Below, in pieces: positions 36,501 to 47,609 of a stretch of DNA of 64,000 nucleotides. Under the pieces are notes generated by a model that saw nothing but the letters and a program-made list of their open reading frames with translations, ran no database searches and was not told the DNA's origin. The stretch comes from Rhizophlyctis rosea (Eukaryota; Chytridiomycota; Chytridiomycetes; Rhizophlyctidales; Rhizophlyctidaceae): NCBI GenBank assembly GCA_027596075.1, contig JADGJC010000001.1, positions 378,796-442,795 of the forward strand, in the 5' to 3' direction. Both the position numbers and the translations under genes were made by a program. Within the stretch, counting starts at the first letter, position 1. The number at the start of each line of letters is the position of its first letter.

Positions 36501-36861
36501 GTGGATGACGGCCGAGCTGGTAAGCCAGACCACTTCCGACTCACTTTTGTCATCAACTCTAACGAATGCCTTTGCAGACATGTCGATGGACGTGGATGTC
36601 GAACCGCACGGGGCAGATGACGGAGATATGCTGGATTTCAATGAGAAGATGGTAGCCTCGTTCTTGACCCACGGCGCGCGCACGGCGACACAGATGTTCG
36701 GTCATTACGACGCGCTGAGATCGTCTGGGATGAACGCACGCCAGCGGACGGTCGAAGACGTGGAAAAGGTGTTACTTGACATGTTGGAAAAGGGTGTTGT
36801 GGAAATGAACGGAGATGGAGAGTTTCGGATGCCACGGAAGAAAAGTACTGGCGCCTTCTAA
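33596..36861 (+). CDS. APC2: Anaphase-promoting complex subunit 2 (cullin homology)
   Basis: APC2 is the cullin-like scaffold of the APC/C ubiquitin ligase and pairs with the RING subunit APC11. Fifteen exons (33596-33848, 33903-33989, 34043-34277, 34338-34783, 34847-34910, 34969-35035, 35092-35147, 35192-35345, 35398-35536, 35597-35748, 35809-35940, 35994-36076, 36135-36304, 36361-36519 and 36578-36861) give 826 aa. The C-terminal half is diagnostic: LTLYVHAVHCLKILDPS, HDTRGVYVEEFQKLLSEKLL, DQCNVMIKDMSDSRRADEYL, ISKTYWPALVQQHYTLPDEV, KENRHLEWFPNLGHVELDLE and a final winged helix (EKMVASFLTHGARTATQMF, VEKVLLDMLEKGVVEMNGDGEF). The N-terminal third is divergent as usual. The smallest intron is 44 bases (35148-35191). 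The first exon start is the first in-frame ATG and is less certain. Confidence 0.9.
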
Positions 36862-37464
36862 CAATATGTCATCTCACCGTGCGGGAACCTGTGTAAATAT
36901 AGCGAATGTCAAATACAAAAATTGTTGTTAGCAGGTTGTGAATGCATTACCCTTTTTTTTTTGTTTTCTGGGCGGCTCTGCACGTTAAGGCGATGGAGCA
37001 AGGATCCCACCCGGTCAGTAAAAGCGAGAATACATTTACCTGTCGGAGAAGATGTCATCTCCGGAGCCGGAAATAGCATGGCCATGTGGACCGTGGAAGC
37101 AGTTCGGCAGGCTTTCGCTCTGCTGAAGCGCTTGCGCCAACCATAGATATGGCTCTTGGGGCGTCTTAATAATGAAGGCCAACAGTTTATGAACGGAAGA
37201 ATGATGTCCACTATAGCTTATTGAAGGGCAAATCCTTTTGTGTTTTCATCCCTGAAATGTTCCTCAGCAACCCTTGCCACGATGCATTGATCAAACCTGA
37301 CTGCATCTGACCGTGACGCGCATTTTACATCATTGTAATTATGATAAGAAACAATGATCTGATTTCCATTGGAATGCCGATAACAAAGGTCGGAATATCA
37401 GGTTCATTCACAGCCCCAATTTGCTAGGACGTTCTTGTAGCTGCAATCCGCTGAACTTCAGTGC
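36862..37464. other. Convergent intergenic region
   Basis: APC2 and the SLF2-like gene end toward each other. A 100-codon minus frame (36909-37211) has no family signal and no codon bias I can support. A T-run of about ten lies near 36953. Confidence 0.5.
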
Positions 37465-40400
37465 TCAACGTACACATGTGGAAGGCGGCCGTCGCTGAGG
37501 CGTTGCGGTCGATGCGGCTTGAAGAAGTCCGTAAAATAGCATAAGTTCGTGCTTGGCCTGACAATGGAAGGTTGAGTGATCAACATTCCACCAGACGCTC
37601 CAAATGTATATCTTACCCGTGTGCGATCCATGAAACGGCCCGCCGGATCGGCAATTGAATTGTGCAAAGTATGAAGCTTTGCCTCCAACCCCTCGGCCGA
37701 CTCCTACTCACCAGGCAATGCATTATTTCGAGTGCAATATTGTGAGGTACGGTGTTGCTCACCGCTTCAGCAAATACGTTTTCTACATTTCCGACCGCAT
37801 ACATGGACAGTGCCACTGCGGCCTTGAGTTCCTCAAAGTTGGTCTCGCGTCGGAAAAGGTCATCTGCTTCGATCAACACGGACAGCTCGTGCATGGTGCA
37901 TCGTAAGGATACTTCCACCTGTCGGAGGAGGACGCCTCAATACATGCTGCGCCTTGTCCCGCAACCTGAATTGAATGGGACTTACCATTTCCGGATCCTT
38001 GCTTAGATGTTTGCGGTTCAAAATCCACGAAGTGGCGATGCAGCGTCTTAGCTGCTGGCTTTTTGGACTGCTCCAGCTCAAAGCTTGAAGCACGTCGGCG
38101 CACATCTCCCCGTCATCACGGACAAAATGCAACACTCCTTTGCATACGGATGTGCAAAATTCTCCATAACGTCGCTCGTCATCAATGGAATCTATGATTG
38201 CGGTGATTGTTTGTGTCAAGACCGGGTGACAGGGTGGCATTGTTTCGCACAACGACATTTTGAGCAGGGCTAGAACGAAGGCCGATATGGCTTCAATAGC
38301 GTTTGACCGCCTGGAAATTGCGCATGCGTCAGCCTAAGATAAGAAGCTTGAAATATCAGTCGCTCGAACCCACCATTGTGGAACTGTGGCACAGAGAAGC
38401 TTTAAAACCAGCGTCAGATTGTATGTAGGCAGGGTTGCTGATTCATTTCTATTGTTGGCGCATTCTTCGAGCTCTATCGGGGAAGTAGGGAGGAATTGGC
38501 TTTCCAAATCTTGATGTTCCTTCAATACGTACTCAAATCTCAACTTCATCATCCATACCCAGTTTCATCTCCTGTTGTGTTTGAATGAAGGAACTGAAAA
38601 TCTTGCTGGAGTCGAACATTTCCGGCGAGCAGCCGTATGAGATGAGAACGCGCTGTACTTCGGGAATGGTCAAGAAATTGGACCACATCTGAGGTTGATG
38701 GGTTCGTTATTCCTCCGATCACATTGCAGGATCAATGTTGCTCTCACCTCTGACTCCGCCATCAGCAGAAGACTGCGATAAGCAGCATACGCTATGCTCT
38801 GCTCGACCTCGTAACACACTGGTGCATCGCACTTACGTCAGTCCTGATTTCCATGAAATGCACTCAAAGCGTAAATTACCAATTTCAAAGACCCACTTCC
38901 ACACACCGTGTCGCGTGGCTTCATCAGCAGACATAAGCGCAAGCCAAATGGAGTTACTTTCAAGAAGGAAAATAATTCGAGCCCGATCTGTGATCATCCA
39001 TTGAGACCTCCAACTGCGCGAACAATCAGTATGGCGTACCTTGAGAGCAATTCGTGATCATCTCCATCATCTTACTGTGAGCCACCATGCTTGCATCCAG
39101 ATTGGGGATTGGAATCTATTCTGATTTAGGGTATCGTCTTACACGATTCCATCAATCGCCTCGCCTACCTTGCACCGCTGAAACATGCGTGGCTTCACAT
39201 TCTCCAAAGTGGTTATTGAGGCAATCGGACTACCACTCTCCTTGAGTATTCTATTTCCTCCCAATATTGAGTTCTCCCGCTCCTGGTCAACAACATCGGC
39301 CTCCTCCAATTTCTGCAAAGATTAGAATGAATATGCAATGACTTCAAATATGCCCTTTACGACGTTTTGACAAACCAACATGTCCATCTCCTGATACCGC
39401 TTCATTCGTTCTTCTTGCTTTTTCTTCCCTTTGAGCAACGATTCCAGATCGAATTTTCGTTTTTTGTTTGGAGTGACGTGGTGTGAGACAGCGTTCATCT
39501 GCCATGCACCCGTTGACGTATCACCCTGCGCCAAGAGTTCCTCGTCTTGAAGCGGATCCAGAGGTGGAGGCTTATAATTAACGTCTTTTTTCATTCGGGA
39601 GCTCCGTCGGATGTCACTCAAGGCGACGTCGACGCTGATGATGTTGATGATGACGATTTCAACAGGTTGGTGGGAGAGGTGAGATGAGACAGGTCATCAT
39701 ACCTTCGTGAAGCGGTTGGTGTCATTGAAAAGGGCATCGAGAGCAGTTCATCATCATCATCCTGATCATCGTCCAGCAATTTGCGGAGCTCTCTGTCAAT
39801 TTGCGATTCTTCAACTTTTGTAACTCTTTGCGATGTCGATGATAAGAGACCGGGTTTCATTGGCGACGTCGGTAGGTCTAAGGCCGATGAACGTCCTCTT
39901 TGAACCTTAGTCACGATGTTCGTTTTTTCGATCTCAACTCCCAAGAACACATTTCGGGCCCGAATGGGACTTCCATCTTGTCGATTTGGCGCTCTGTCTG
40001 AAATTGTAGGAGAGTATTTATATAAGCACGCGTCTTGGATTCTGAATGCATAAAAATACGCCGTAATCCACGTTGCATTAGAGCAAGTGCGAGCGGGCCA
40101 ACCTATTCTGCTAGACCCAGTCTCATAGTTGTGTTCGGTTTCTTCTGCGTCTCTATTAGCCCGCCGCCGTTTGCGACCCCTTAGTGATGAAGGCCCAGCA
40201 CAATCTTCGGATTCATCAAGTGCCACCGGAGATGGACTGCGGGTTTTGCGCTCCGCAGTTGTGCCATCTTTCGCCTTTTCCTTTCCGAATCTAAGAGAAG
40301 ATGTGATGAGTCGATTTCTGGGGGAGGTCGTTGTTCCAGTGCCATGATATGGTGTAAAGGGTCAGAGCACACGATACCCTTTGGGAGCTTGTACTGGGCG

Positions 40401-40525
40401 GAAGTATGCCTCCAAAGTTTTGACGCTGGTTTTTGAACGATCAGAACTCGCCGTTTAGTGGGCAAGTAACGCAAAGTCACCCGATACCCTTTGGGAGATT
40501 GTTTTTGTTTTTGTCGTTGGCCCAT
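37465..40525 (-). CDS. Putative SMC5/6-complex loader, SLF2/Nse6-like (CANIN-type domain)
   Basis: Proposed fourteen exons on minus: 40525-40488, 40290-40103, 39997-39703, 39634-39376, 39312-39169, 39115-39040, 38987-38880, 38818-38748, 38688-38559, 38509-38374, 38310-37986, 37918-37763, 37676-37617 and 37557-37465 (692 aa, frame closes). The N-terminal third is basic and disordered with nuclear-signal-like RGRKRRRANR. Then comes KRKFDLESLLKGKKKQEERM, similar to the short basic helix that opens the CANIN domain of SLF2/FAM178. An all-helical C-terminal region follows (IFLLESNSIWLALMS, AIEAISAFVLALLKMS, LFRRETNFEELKAAVALSMY) and a closing DRTRAKHELMLFYGLLQ. The family call is inference from pattern memory. 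Intron 37677-37762 could instead begin at 37711, but that would make it only 35 bases. Confidence 0.45.
40372..40497 (-). repeat. Direct repeat of a splice-donor region inside intron 1
   Basis: The 16-base string CTCCCAAAGGGTATCG (minus strand) occurs at 40497-40482 and again at 40387-40372, 110 bases apart. The first copy is the donor used by the coding exon (phase 2). The second is an in-intron copy whose use would break the frame. Intron 1 is 207 bases, the longest in the window, consistent with growth by local duplication. Confidence 0.7.
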
Positions 40526-41164
40526 TCTCAAGACCTTCCTAAGTTTCTCACTCTAGGGCGAATGTCAGAATGGGTGCAGCAGCTATGTAAGGTGTGTAAG
40601 GTCAAGCGGTAAGCCTCAATACTGGAGGCAGATGTATGCAAGTAGACTTCAACTCTGGAGCTGCCGAGAAAGAAGAGGGAAGACGTGGAGGGAGCAAACA
40701 GACACGGGGAAATCTAGGCTCTCACAAGGCCAGGCCGAATCCAGCGTCAAACGTCCGATGCTGTCCGAACACATATTCTGTCACATATGGTCAGATGATG
40801 TGACGCCACAACAACAGCCAATTTCACGCAGATTGATCCATCACCTGACACTATTTGATCTTTACCATATGGCGCCAACCTGACCGGAATTAGTGTCACG
40901 TGATGGACCGATCATGCCGAAACGGACTGTAATCAATTTTCCGTAACTCCCATCCAACCCTGGGCCATAATGCGGGGAAGCTCAGAAGTTCCAGCACCAT
41001 CTGAGTTTTCACCAACATCCTTGAGAGAAGATTCATACCCAATCACAAAGTAGGTACTCAACTACTCACTCGCGAGGGCCCGGTTTTTATTTTTCTTTGA
41101 GTATCAAGTAGGAGAACTACTCTCATACCCCACTTTCCAGCGTTCGCTAGTTTTCACTTTCAGG
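40526..41164. other. Divergent intergenic region
   Basis: This 639-base interval lies between the SLF2-like gene and LCL2. A CACGTG core occurs near 40897-40902. A short frame at 40632-40883 is unsupported. Confidence 0.45.
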
Positions 41165-41509
41165 ATGATTCTACGGCCGCTGACTTGGCCCTTCCTCACA
41201 CTGTTGCTCCTTCTTCCTCTTGTCACCGCATTTGACTTTTTCCAACAATTTTTCGACCACGGACACAGCGACCACGGAGGAGAAAGTCAACAAAATGAGA
41301 AACGCACTGAAAGCGCCTCGCAGGCTGGTGCGCTCATAAGCCTGGTTCCACCCCCCACAACTCGCGTGCATTGATCGTCATCTTTAGGGTGCAAGACGTA
41401 CGTTTGTCCTGCGAACGGTGCATGCGTGGACTCCCCAAAGCTCTGCCCGTGTCCGCTGGAAACGGAGAAAAAGTGCTACATTGGTGATTGGTACTTATGC
41501 ATAAGGTAA
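41165..41509 (+). CDS. LCL2: LCL2-like small secretory/ER protein
   Basis: Exons are 41165-41327 and 41388-41509 (94 aa). The signal peptide is residues 1-~22 (LTWPFLTLLLLLPLVTAF), followed by FDFFQQFFDH and a His/Gln/Glu-rich stretch typical of fungal Lcl2. The cysteine module CKTYVCPANGACVDSPKLCPCP, then KKCYIGDWYLCIR, matches the family's conserved Cys pattern. Known only as a small ER protein tied to ER-associated degradation and lifespan in yeast. It is shorter than most homologues (~120-130 aa) because it stops right after CIR. A donor-like gtaatg overlaps that stop, so another 3' exon is possible. Confidence 0.75.
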
Positions 41510-42249
41510 TGCCTTCTGTGCCAGAAAAAGTGCACGATCCTTGGTTGCAAAGATTGCCCATTGGGTATCGGCTTGTTCTGATCAAGCACTTCACCAGGGG
41601 TGATCAAAGGTGCGGCAGCCTTCTACCTTGAAGAAGCCATGATGCCGCGGACACAAAATTTGGTCATCAGCACTGGGTGACGCATTCATGGAATGACGGT
41701 CTAAATAAAATTGACAAAGTCCATTGCTTGGTGCAACCTGAGCGAACATGGGAAGAGGTATTTCTCATCCAACGGGGAGGCGCGAGCTATGTCAAATGAT
41801 TTTTCGCTGTGAATCGTTGTCATCTGAGCCTCCAACTTCTTCCACGCAATCGAATTTTTGACCTGCAAACACATAGTCCTTCCTATCTCTTCCACAAGTC
41901 CCCGCATGGTCAACATATGTTATCACTTGGTGCCCTGTCGAATTGAAGCTCCACTTTGCTCGAAGTTGCCACACCGATTTTATGTGACAGCAAGTTCAAT
42001 TTGCACATTGATTTCGGTCAGCACCAGCCATTTCGAAAAGTTGACGCCTGCCATCCGTAGCCCCAGGGCCTGGCCCCAGTTGGCATTTGAATTGTGGCCA
42101 AGGCTGGCATAGTGGCCTGGTCAAAAGCTGCCGTTCCCTGGCCGTTCCGCACTTTGCCTTTAGGTACCTACACAACTTCCAACAGTGCTGGAAAAGGCCG
42201 TCATCCAAAATCAAGTGTAACTTGGAATTTTACATTTTACACGACAACT
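41510..42249. other. Intergenic region without supported gene
   Basis: This 740-base interval lies between LCL2 and UPF3 on the same strand. A 71-codon minus frame (41701-41916) reads like a short helical protein, but its 5' end and homology cannot be supported. Confidence 0.45.
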
Positions 42250-43939
42250 ATGGAAGAGGCTGCGTCGCGGGAAGACCGTCCTGCCGTAGCGGATGACGGC
42301 GGCAACAAATCCAAACGATCATCCAGACGGACCCGAAAGCGAAGCAACAAGAAGGCAAAAGAGGGTGCTCAGAGGACTAAAGCAGTCATTCGCCGCCTTC
42401 CGCCAAACTTACCGGAGGAAATTTTTACCTCATCTGTGGGGAACTGGCTACCGGAGACTGATCTGTACGAATTTGTTCCTGGTAAACTCGCTAAGAGGTA
42501 AGCACCGTCAGTGGCCTAAACTGCAACGGGGGTTCGGCACTTACCTAGCTTTCATTTCTATTTGCAGCAAAGCGAAGGAAAATGTCTTTTCAAGAGCCTA
42601 CATGAATTTCAAAAACATCGACGACTTAGTGACCTTTGCGAAGGCATACGCTGGCCATCTATTCGTGGATTCTCGTGGTATGGTCATCTGTATGGTCGCT
42701 TGCTAAACCCCCCTAATGGGCCTCAACTTTGCAGGGAATGAGCATCGCGCAGTTGTAGAGTTTGCGCCATACCAGAGAATACCCAGGAAACGCAAAAAAG
42801 TCGACCCACGAATGAACACGATTGAACAGGGTAAGAAATATCAAGATGTATTCATATGAGGAGCTGCATCAAACCTAATATATCTGGCAGATCCGGATTA
42901 CCTCGCATTTCTTGAGTCTCTGAGGCCTCAAGAGGAAACAGAATCCAGCATACCCACGGGCGAATCCTCCCTGGAGAAGTTGGAGAACCGCGTCCTCGCT
43001 CAGCAAGCGGAGCTGCTCGCGACGACTTTCGCTTCGTCCGGCAGCGGTGCATCGTCCCCACGGTCCACACCACTTCTTGACGATCTACGTGCCAAAAAGG
43101 CTGCGAAGAAAAGCGCCCAAGCTCAAAACGCGGCAAAGAGGGCGGATTCTACAAAGTCAAGCGCTCAAGGGAAGAAATCGTCTGAGCAGCAACCTATTCA
43201 AAGATCGCAAAAGCAACAGCAGAAAGCTTCGAAGAAGCAGCAGGAAGTCCAACGACCATCGAGCGCACCACCTGGCGAAGAACCAAAACAGCCTATCGAC
43301 GACTCTAAGAAGCGACCGATCAAAAGGATCGCGCCATCTGGCTCCCTTTTCAAAGCGTCCATCGCCAATGTCCTAGGGGGTGCCAAAGAACCAAGGCGGC
43401 CGAAGGAGAAGCAGTCAAATGAGCAAACGGTTGGCTCAACCAAAGATGGTCCTCAGCAGAAGGAAGAGGTAGCTGTTGATCCTGGCCCTTCGGATGCCAA
43501 TTTGAAGGAAGGGCGGGGTAGGGGTTATCGAAAATCGAAGCAATCAAAAGTGGAGGGTGGCGGATCCGAAACTATCAAGCAGCCAGATTCTCCTGGTCGT
43601 CAACATGGGCGCGCGACACTGTTGGACCAGCCTTCGCAGGATACACGTCCCCGACCTGCGCTCAGTCACGCTCCTAGCAAAGACAGCCTTCATTCAGCTA
43701 CACCCAAGCCCGAAGACGGAAATACTGGGGAGGTGGGAGGAGGGAGGAACCGTCGTCGTCGTAGGGGTAGGAGCGATGTAGGGAGTGCACACAATGAACG
43801 GGACGGGGTGGGCGCCAATGATACTGGAAGGGCAGAACGGGCTGGGGCAAAGGCGGGGCCATCGGTGGTGATTATGCGACGGGATGGCACAACGAGCTCT
43901 TTCAAAGTGGGCACTTCCGACGAAAATGCGAAGGCATAG
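42250..43939 (+). CDS. UPF3: UPF3, nonsense-mediated mRNA decay factor
   Basis: UPF3 bridges exon-junction complexes and UPF2 in nonsense-mediated decay. Exons are 42250-42497, 42568-42677, 42735-42830 and 42891-43939 (500 aa). A basic leader precedes the Smg4/UPF3 RNP-type domain at residues ~38-165: KAVIRRLPPNLPEEIF, ENVFSRAYMNFKNIDDLVTF, GHLFVDSRGNEHRAVVEFAPYQ and DPDYLAFLESL. The last ~330 residues are disordered and rich in Lys, Gln, Ser, Arg and Gly. They end with a short ordered-looking VVIMRRDGTTSSFKV, in the place where vertebrate UPF3B carries its exon-junction-binding motif; that equivalence is a guess. Confidence 0.93.
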
Positions 43940-44315
43940 CAGGCTCCTTTCCTTCCCTCAATCATTAAAGGCGCCACCAAGCTCACACCCTTTTCTCGTT
44001 CACCAAACCGGCAGACATTATCTCACCATGTCCCGCGAACCGTACCGTGGGGCAGGCAAGTTGGGCAGGGAGATATGTAGTCGTGATTATGACCAACAGG
44101 CAGCTGGGAATTTTCGTGGCGGTTGGAGATCACAGCAGTTATGATTGCCGGGTTTCCAGAAATATAAGCGGTAGAGCCATGGGGACGGGTGAATCTCTGA
44201 AAGTGTCTCGGCAACGATTGAAGCAATGCCGTGGGAGGCAGATCATTTTGTTGTAAATAGGTACATTACAGCCCAATGCATTGCAAAAGCCCCAGCATGC
44301 TGTGGTGCATAAGTT
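43940..44315. other. Convergent intergenic region, nothing recognised
   Basis: UPF3 and DPH4 end here, toward each other. No other feature was seen. Confidence 0.5.
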
Positions 44316-44946
44316 CTAATCAGCCATTGTGTATAACACTCGTATACGAAGTGAGCAATTTGTGCAGGTTGTTGAATCGATCCCTTCGTCCAGATCAGTC
44401 TCGGTAATGATATATTCTCCACCGCACCGACAAGGGTGATAGAACCGTTGGTGGGCTGATGCATAGTACTCTTGACCGTCAGTATGAGTATTACCAACAA
44501 AAGTGCATCAGCATGGCCAGATTTGTCCACAAGTACCTTCATCATACTCCATATCGTCCAAGTCTACCTCATCGTGAACAGGACCTTGACTGCGCCCGCG
44601 ATACACTGTTGAAGGTTCAGCACCCCGTTCACGTTGTTGCAAAGGGATCTTTTCTGAGTTTGATGGTCCCAAATAAAGCTGCTTTGGACATACCAGACAG
44701 AGCTTTGTCGTGTTCCGCTCGTTTGCTAGGATCCTTCAAGGTCTCATAAGCGTCCGATAACTTCTGAAACTCTGCATTTGCTGCGTGGAGGCGGTTGTCA
44801 TTAGGTTTGTCAGCCAGAGTGGAAGCACCGACTCTATCAGGATGGTGGATGAGGGCCAAGCGCTGATACTGCTTTCTTATGTCTTCGTCTGAGGCATCCT
44901 GTGCGACTTGCAAAGTCTCATAGTGGGACCTCATGGGTCCGCCCAC
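44316..44946 (-). CDS. DPH4: DPH4/JJJ3, J-protein of diphthamide synthesis
   Basis: Exons on minus are 44946-44694, 44605-44537 and 44470-44316 (158 aa). The N-terminal J domain (residues 6-~75) has HYETLQVAQDASDEDIRKQY, the HPD triad in LIHHPDRVG, and EFQKLSDAYETLKDP. The C-terminal CSL/DPH-type zinc module has EVDLDDMEYDEEYY, HPCRCGGEYIITETDLDEG and CTNCSLRIRVLY, with all four zinc cysteines. Together these identify DPH4 (yeast Jjj3), the electron or iron carrier for the Dph1-Dph2 radical enzyme. Without splicing the J domain would end in a false stop near 44629; the 88-base intron 44606-44693 restores the zinc module. Confidence 0.93.
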
Positions 44947-45480
44947 TCAAATTTGGGCTTTTCTGTCGCTGCACAGAAAGTAGAAAAGGGGACCAGAAAG
45001 GGGAACGGGCGAAAATGAGAGCAGTCTCTCTGAACTTGTGTCTATTGCCGGACTTTGTCGGAGCCCTAACCACTTCCACCAAGAAAGGTGAGATTGAGAG
45101 TGAGAGGGATGAGTCACCTGTCAAGCCATTGCGCCATTGAGGCTTAGATGTGGTGACACAAGATGCAAGCCACTCAAACAGCACCTCCAGACTCCAGGCC
45201 CAGCCCCGGGGCCCCTCCCCAAATTTCAATCCGCGCTCACACCCCCAAAAATGTTTTGCTCAACGTTTGTCAGACTCGTCAACAAATAACTACCTGGCCT
45301 CCCAACAAAGTCCACTCTCTCGTTGCTGCTCACTATCTACGGTATATACACCAGCACTTCTGTACGAACGCCTTGAAGACGAACGTAGTCAGGTCGAACT
45401 GCCACCAGGCCCTCACTATTCAAAGATTACAATTCTTTGGCGAAACCAGTTACTCCATATCAAGCGCTACGTCCGTTCAA
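44947..45480. other. Upstream region of DPH4 and MET2 (may include 5' coding extension)
   Basis: The stretch separates DPH4 (minus) and MET2 (plus). From 45163 on, the MET2 reading frame stays open upstream of the chosen start, so part of this interval may be coding. Confidence 0.4.
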
Positions 45481-47133
45481 ATGACAGCAGGAAACGATGC
45501 CTCCTTGGATCGAGGTATCCACTTTTGAGGAGTTTTGCTCACTCACTGTGATAGGTTTATTTTGGACTCACTCCAAACTGATATAGGGCTGCGGTTCAGT
45601 TCTCTCATCCCTGACCAAACAATAACGACCTTTGACTCGTTTGAGCTCGAGTCCGGAGTGGTATTGCGGAATGTCCCGGTAGCATACAAGACGTGGGGAA
45701 AGCTGAATGCAGAAGGAACAAACGTCATCGTCATATGCCATGCATTGTCGGGCTCTGCTGATGTTGCGGACTGGTGGGGTCCATTATTGGGGCCGGGGAA
45801 AGCTTTCGACACGAATATCTTTTTCATCTTCTGCGCAAACGTTCTTGGATCACCGTATGGGAGTGCATCGCCGGTTACTGTGAATCCGGACACAGGCCGA
45901 CTCTATGGCCCTGAGTTTCCCGTAGCGACAATACGCGATGACGTGCGGTGTGTAAGAGACGAAGGTGCTTGCAAATGCGACTGGAACTGATTCAGCCTCT
46001 CGCAGGATACACAAACAGGTGCTGGACTCACTAGGGGTGAAACAGATCCAGTATGCGATTGGCGGTTCAATGGGTGGGATGCAGGTGCGTTCATTCTAAT
46101 GCATTTGCTGGATATGAGATCTCCCAACTGATGTCAGACAAACAGGTGCTGGAGTGGTCTTTTTACGGAAATGATTATGTGAAAAACATTGTTCCAATAG
46201 CAACATCGGGGCGGCATTCAGCATGGTGCATCAGTTGGGGGGAAACACAAAGACAAGCGATATACACTGACATCAACTACTGCGATGGGTATTACTCAGA
46301 TGATAAGGTGTGTGCGCAATACGGGCTGCGCAATGGATCTCGTACTGATTCAGTCAAACTAGCCACCAACGAGTGGTCTCTCAACAGCCCGTATGCAAGC
46401 TCTTTTGACCTACCGATCCCGCAACTCCTTTCAAAACCGCTTCGGCCGAAATGTCATGTTACCCAAAGCCGAAGCTCAAACCCCCCAACGGACGTGGTCA
46501 GAAGAGGCGGTAGTGCATCATAATGAAGGGCACAAAGTTCGGCTACATGAGAGTAAGGGCGTTGTGGCGGCCGCGGCAGAGGTACCGAATGGAAATAAGG
46601 GTCCCTCGGTCTATTCGGCGCAAAGTTACTTGCGATATCAGGGTGACAAATTCATCAAGCGTTTTGATGCCAATTGTTACATTGCGATCACGCGAAAGAT
46701 GGATACGCATGATGTTTCAAGAGGAAGGGGAGATTATTTGTCGGTTCTTGCAACGATTGCGCAGCCTTGCTTGGTTATTGGTGGGTGTTGCTGCCATTTG
46801 GGGGTTGATAAGTTTTGGTTGATGCTATTTTGTTGTTGCTTGTACTGACTGCCAATTCCAGGCATCCAAACTGACGGGTTGTTCACCATCGACGAACAGC
46901 AAGAACTGGCCGAGCACATCCCCAATGCCCGGTTAGAAGAGATTGAGTCGGGCGAAGGTCATGACGGATTCCTGTTAGAGTTCGATCAGGTCAACCATCA
47001 TATCACCACATTCATGCGCGAACACACCCCGGAATTGTTTGAAGCGGCCCCGGCGGAACCAACTACACCGGAATCATTTGCGATCACTAAGAATAGCGTG
47101 TTTGGCGAGGCGGAGGATGTCATGCGGTGGTGA
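45481..47133 (+). CDS. MET2: Homoserine O-acetyltransferase
   Basis: MET2 makes O-acetylhomoserine from homoserine and acetyl-CoA for methionine synthesis. Exons are 45481-45514, 45587-45947, 46006-46084, 46146-46307, 46363-46780 and 46862-47133 (441 aa). The alpha/beta-hydrolase core is complete: ESGVVLRNVPVAYKTWGKL, CHALSGSADVADWWGPLLGP, NVLGSPYGSASPVTV, the nucleophile Ser in AIGGSMGGMQVLEW, the Asp in GIQTDGLFTID, and the His in SGEGHDGFLLE. ARMQALLTYRSRNSFQNRFG is also diagnostic. An acidic/basic insert (~470 nt into exon 5) carries Ala/Glu-rich low-complexity sequence. The start chosen (MTAGND) matches homologues; an in-frame ATG at 45163 would add 106 residues. Confidence 0.93.
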
Positions 47134-47609
47134 CTAACCGCCCGACTCTAATTTAATCCACTCTGGCTCCTCCTTTTCCCCGTCCCTCCATCGTCTTAAT
47201 ATGAACCCTGTGCTTTTTAGGTACCTAGCTGTAGGCTGCTTTGTATAGGAGTTGTGTAGAACATAGTTTTTGTATGTACTTTTGATTTGTTTAAAATAGG
47301 TGCTCTTCACCACAAATGAACACAAAGATCACACACCAGCATCCATCAATTCCACCTGCTGCAAAAATTCGTTTTCTACAAAAGAATGGGGCGCAGTGGC
47401 GCATGTCAGAACAGTGTGCTTACATACAATGGTTTGATGCCGTGCAGTAAGTTCCAACACATGTACAATTTTCTTCCGATAAAATAAGTAACTACATAAA
47501 CTATTTCATGATGGGATCTTGCCATTTTGAGTTATGTAAACTGTAGACTGCCTGAAAAGTCATCGCTGGCCAACTTATCGACCTATCCAAACTGCACTTT
47601 TTGAGGAAC
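47134..47609. other. Convergent intergenic region, nothing recognised
   Basis: MET2 and the HtrA-like gene end here. The sequence is AT-rich, with no gene or RNA signal seen. Confidence 0.5.

Noticed and set aside
36909..37211. 100-codon minus frame between APC2 and the SLF2-like gene
   Set aside because: Sits in the convergent 3' region of both genes, with no motif and no codon bias.
41701..41916. 71-codon minus frame between LCL2 and UPF3
   Set aside because: Reads as a plausible helix, but no upstream exon, homology or poly-pyrimidine acceptor could be tied to it.
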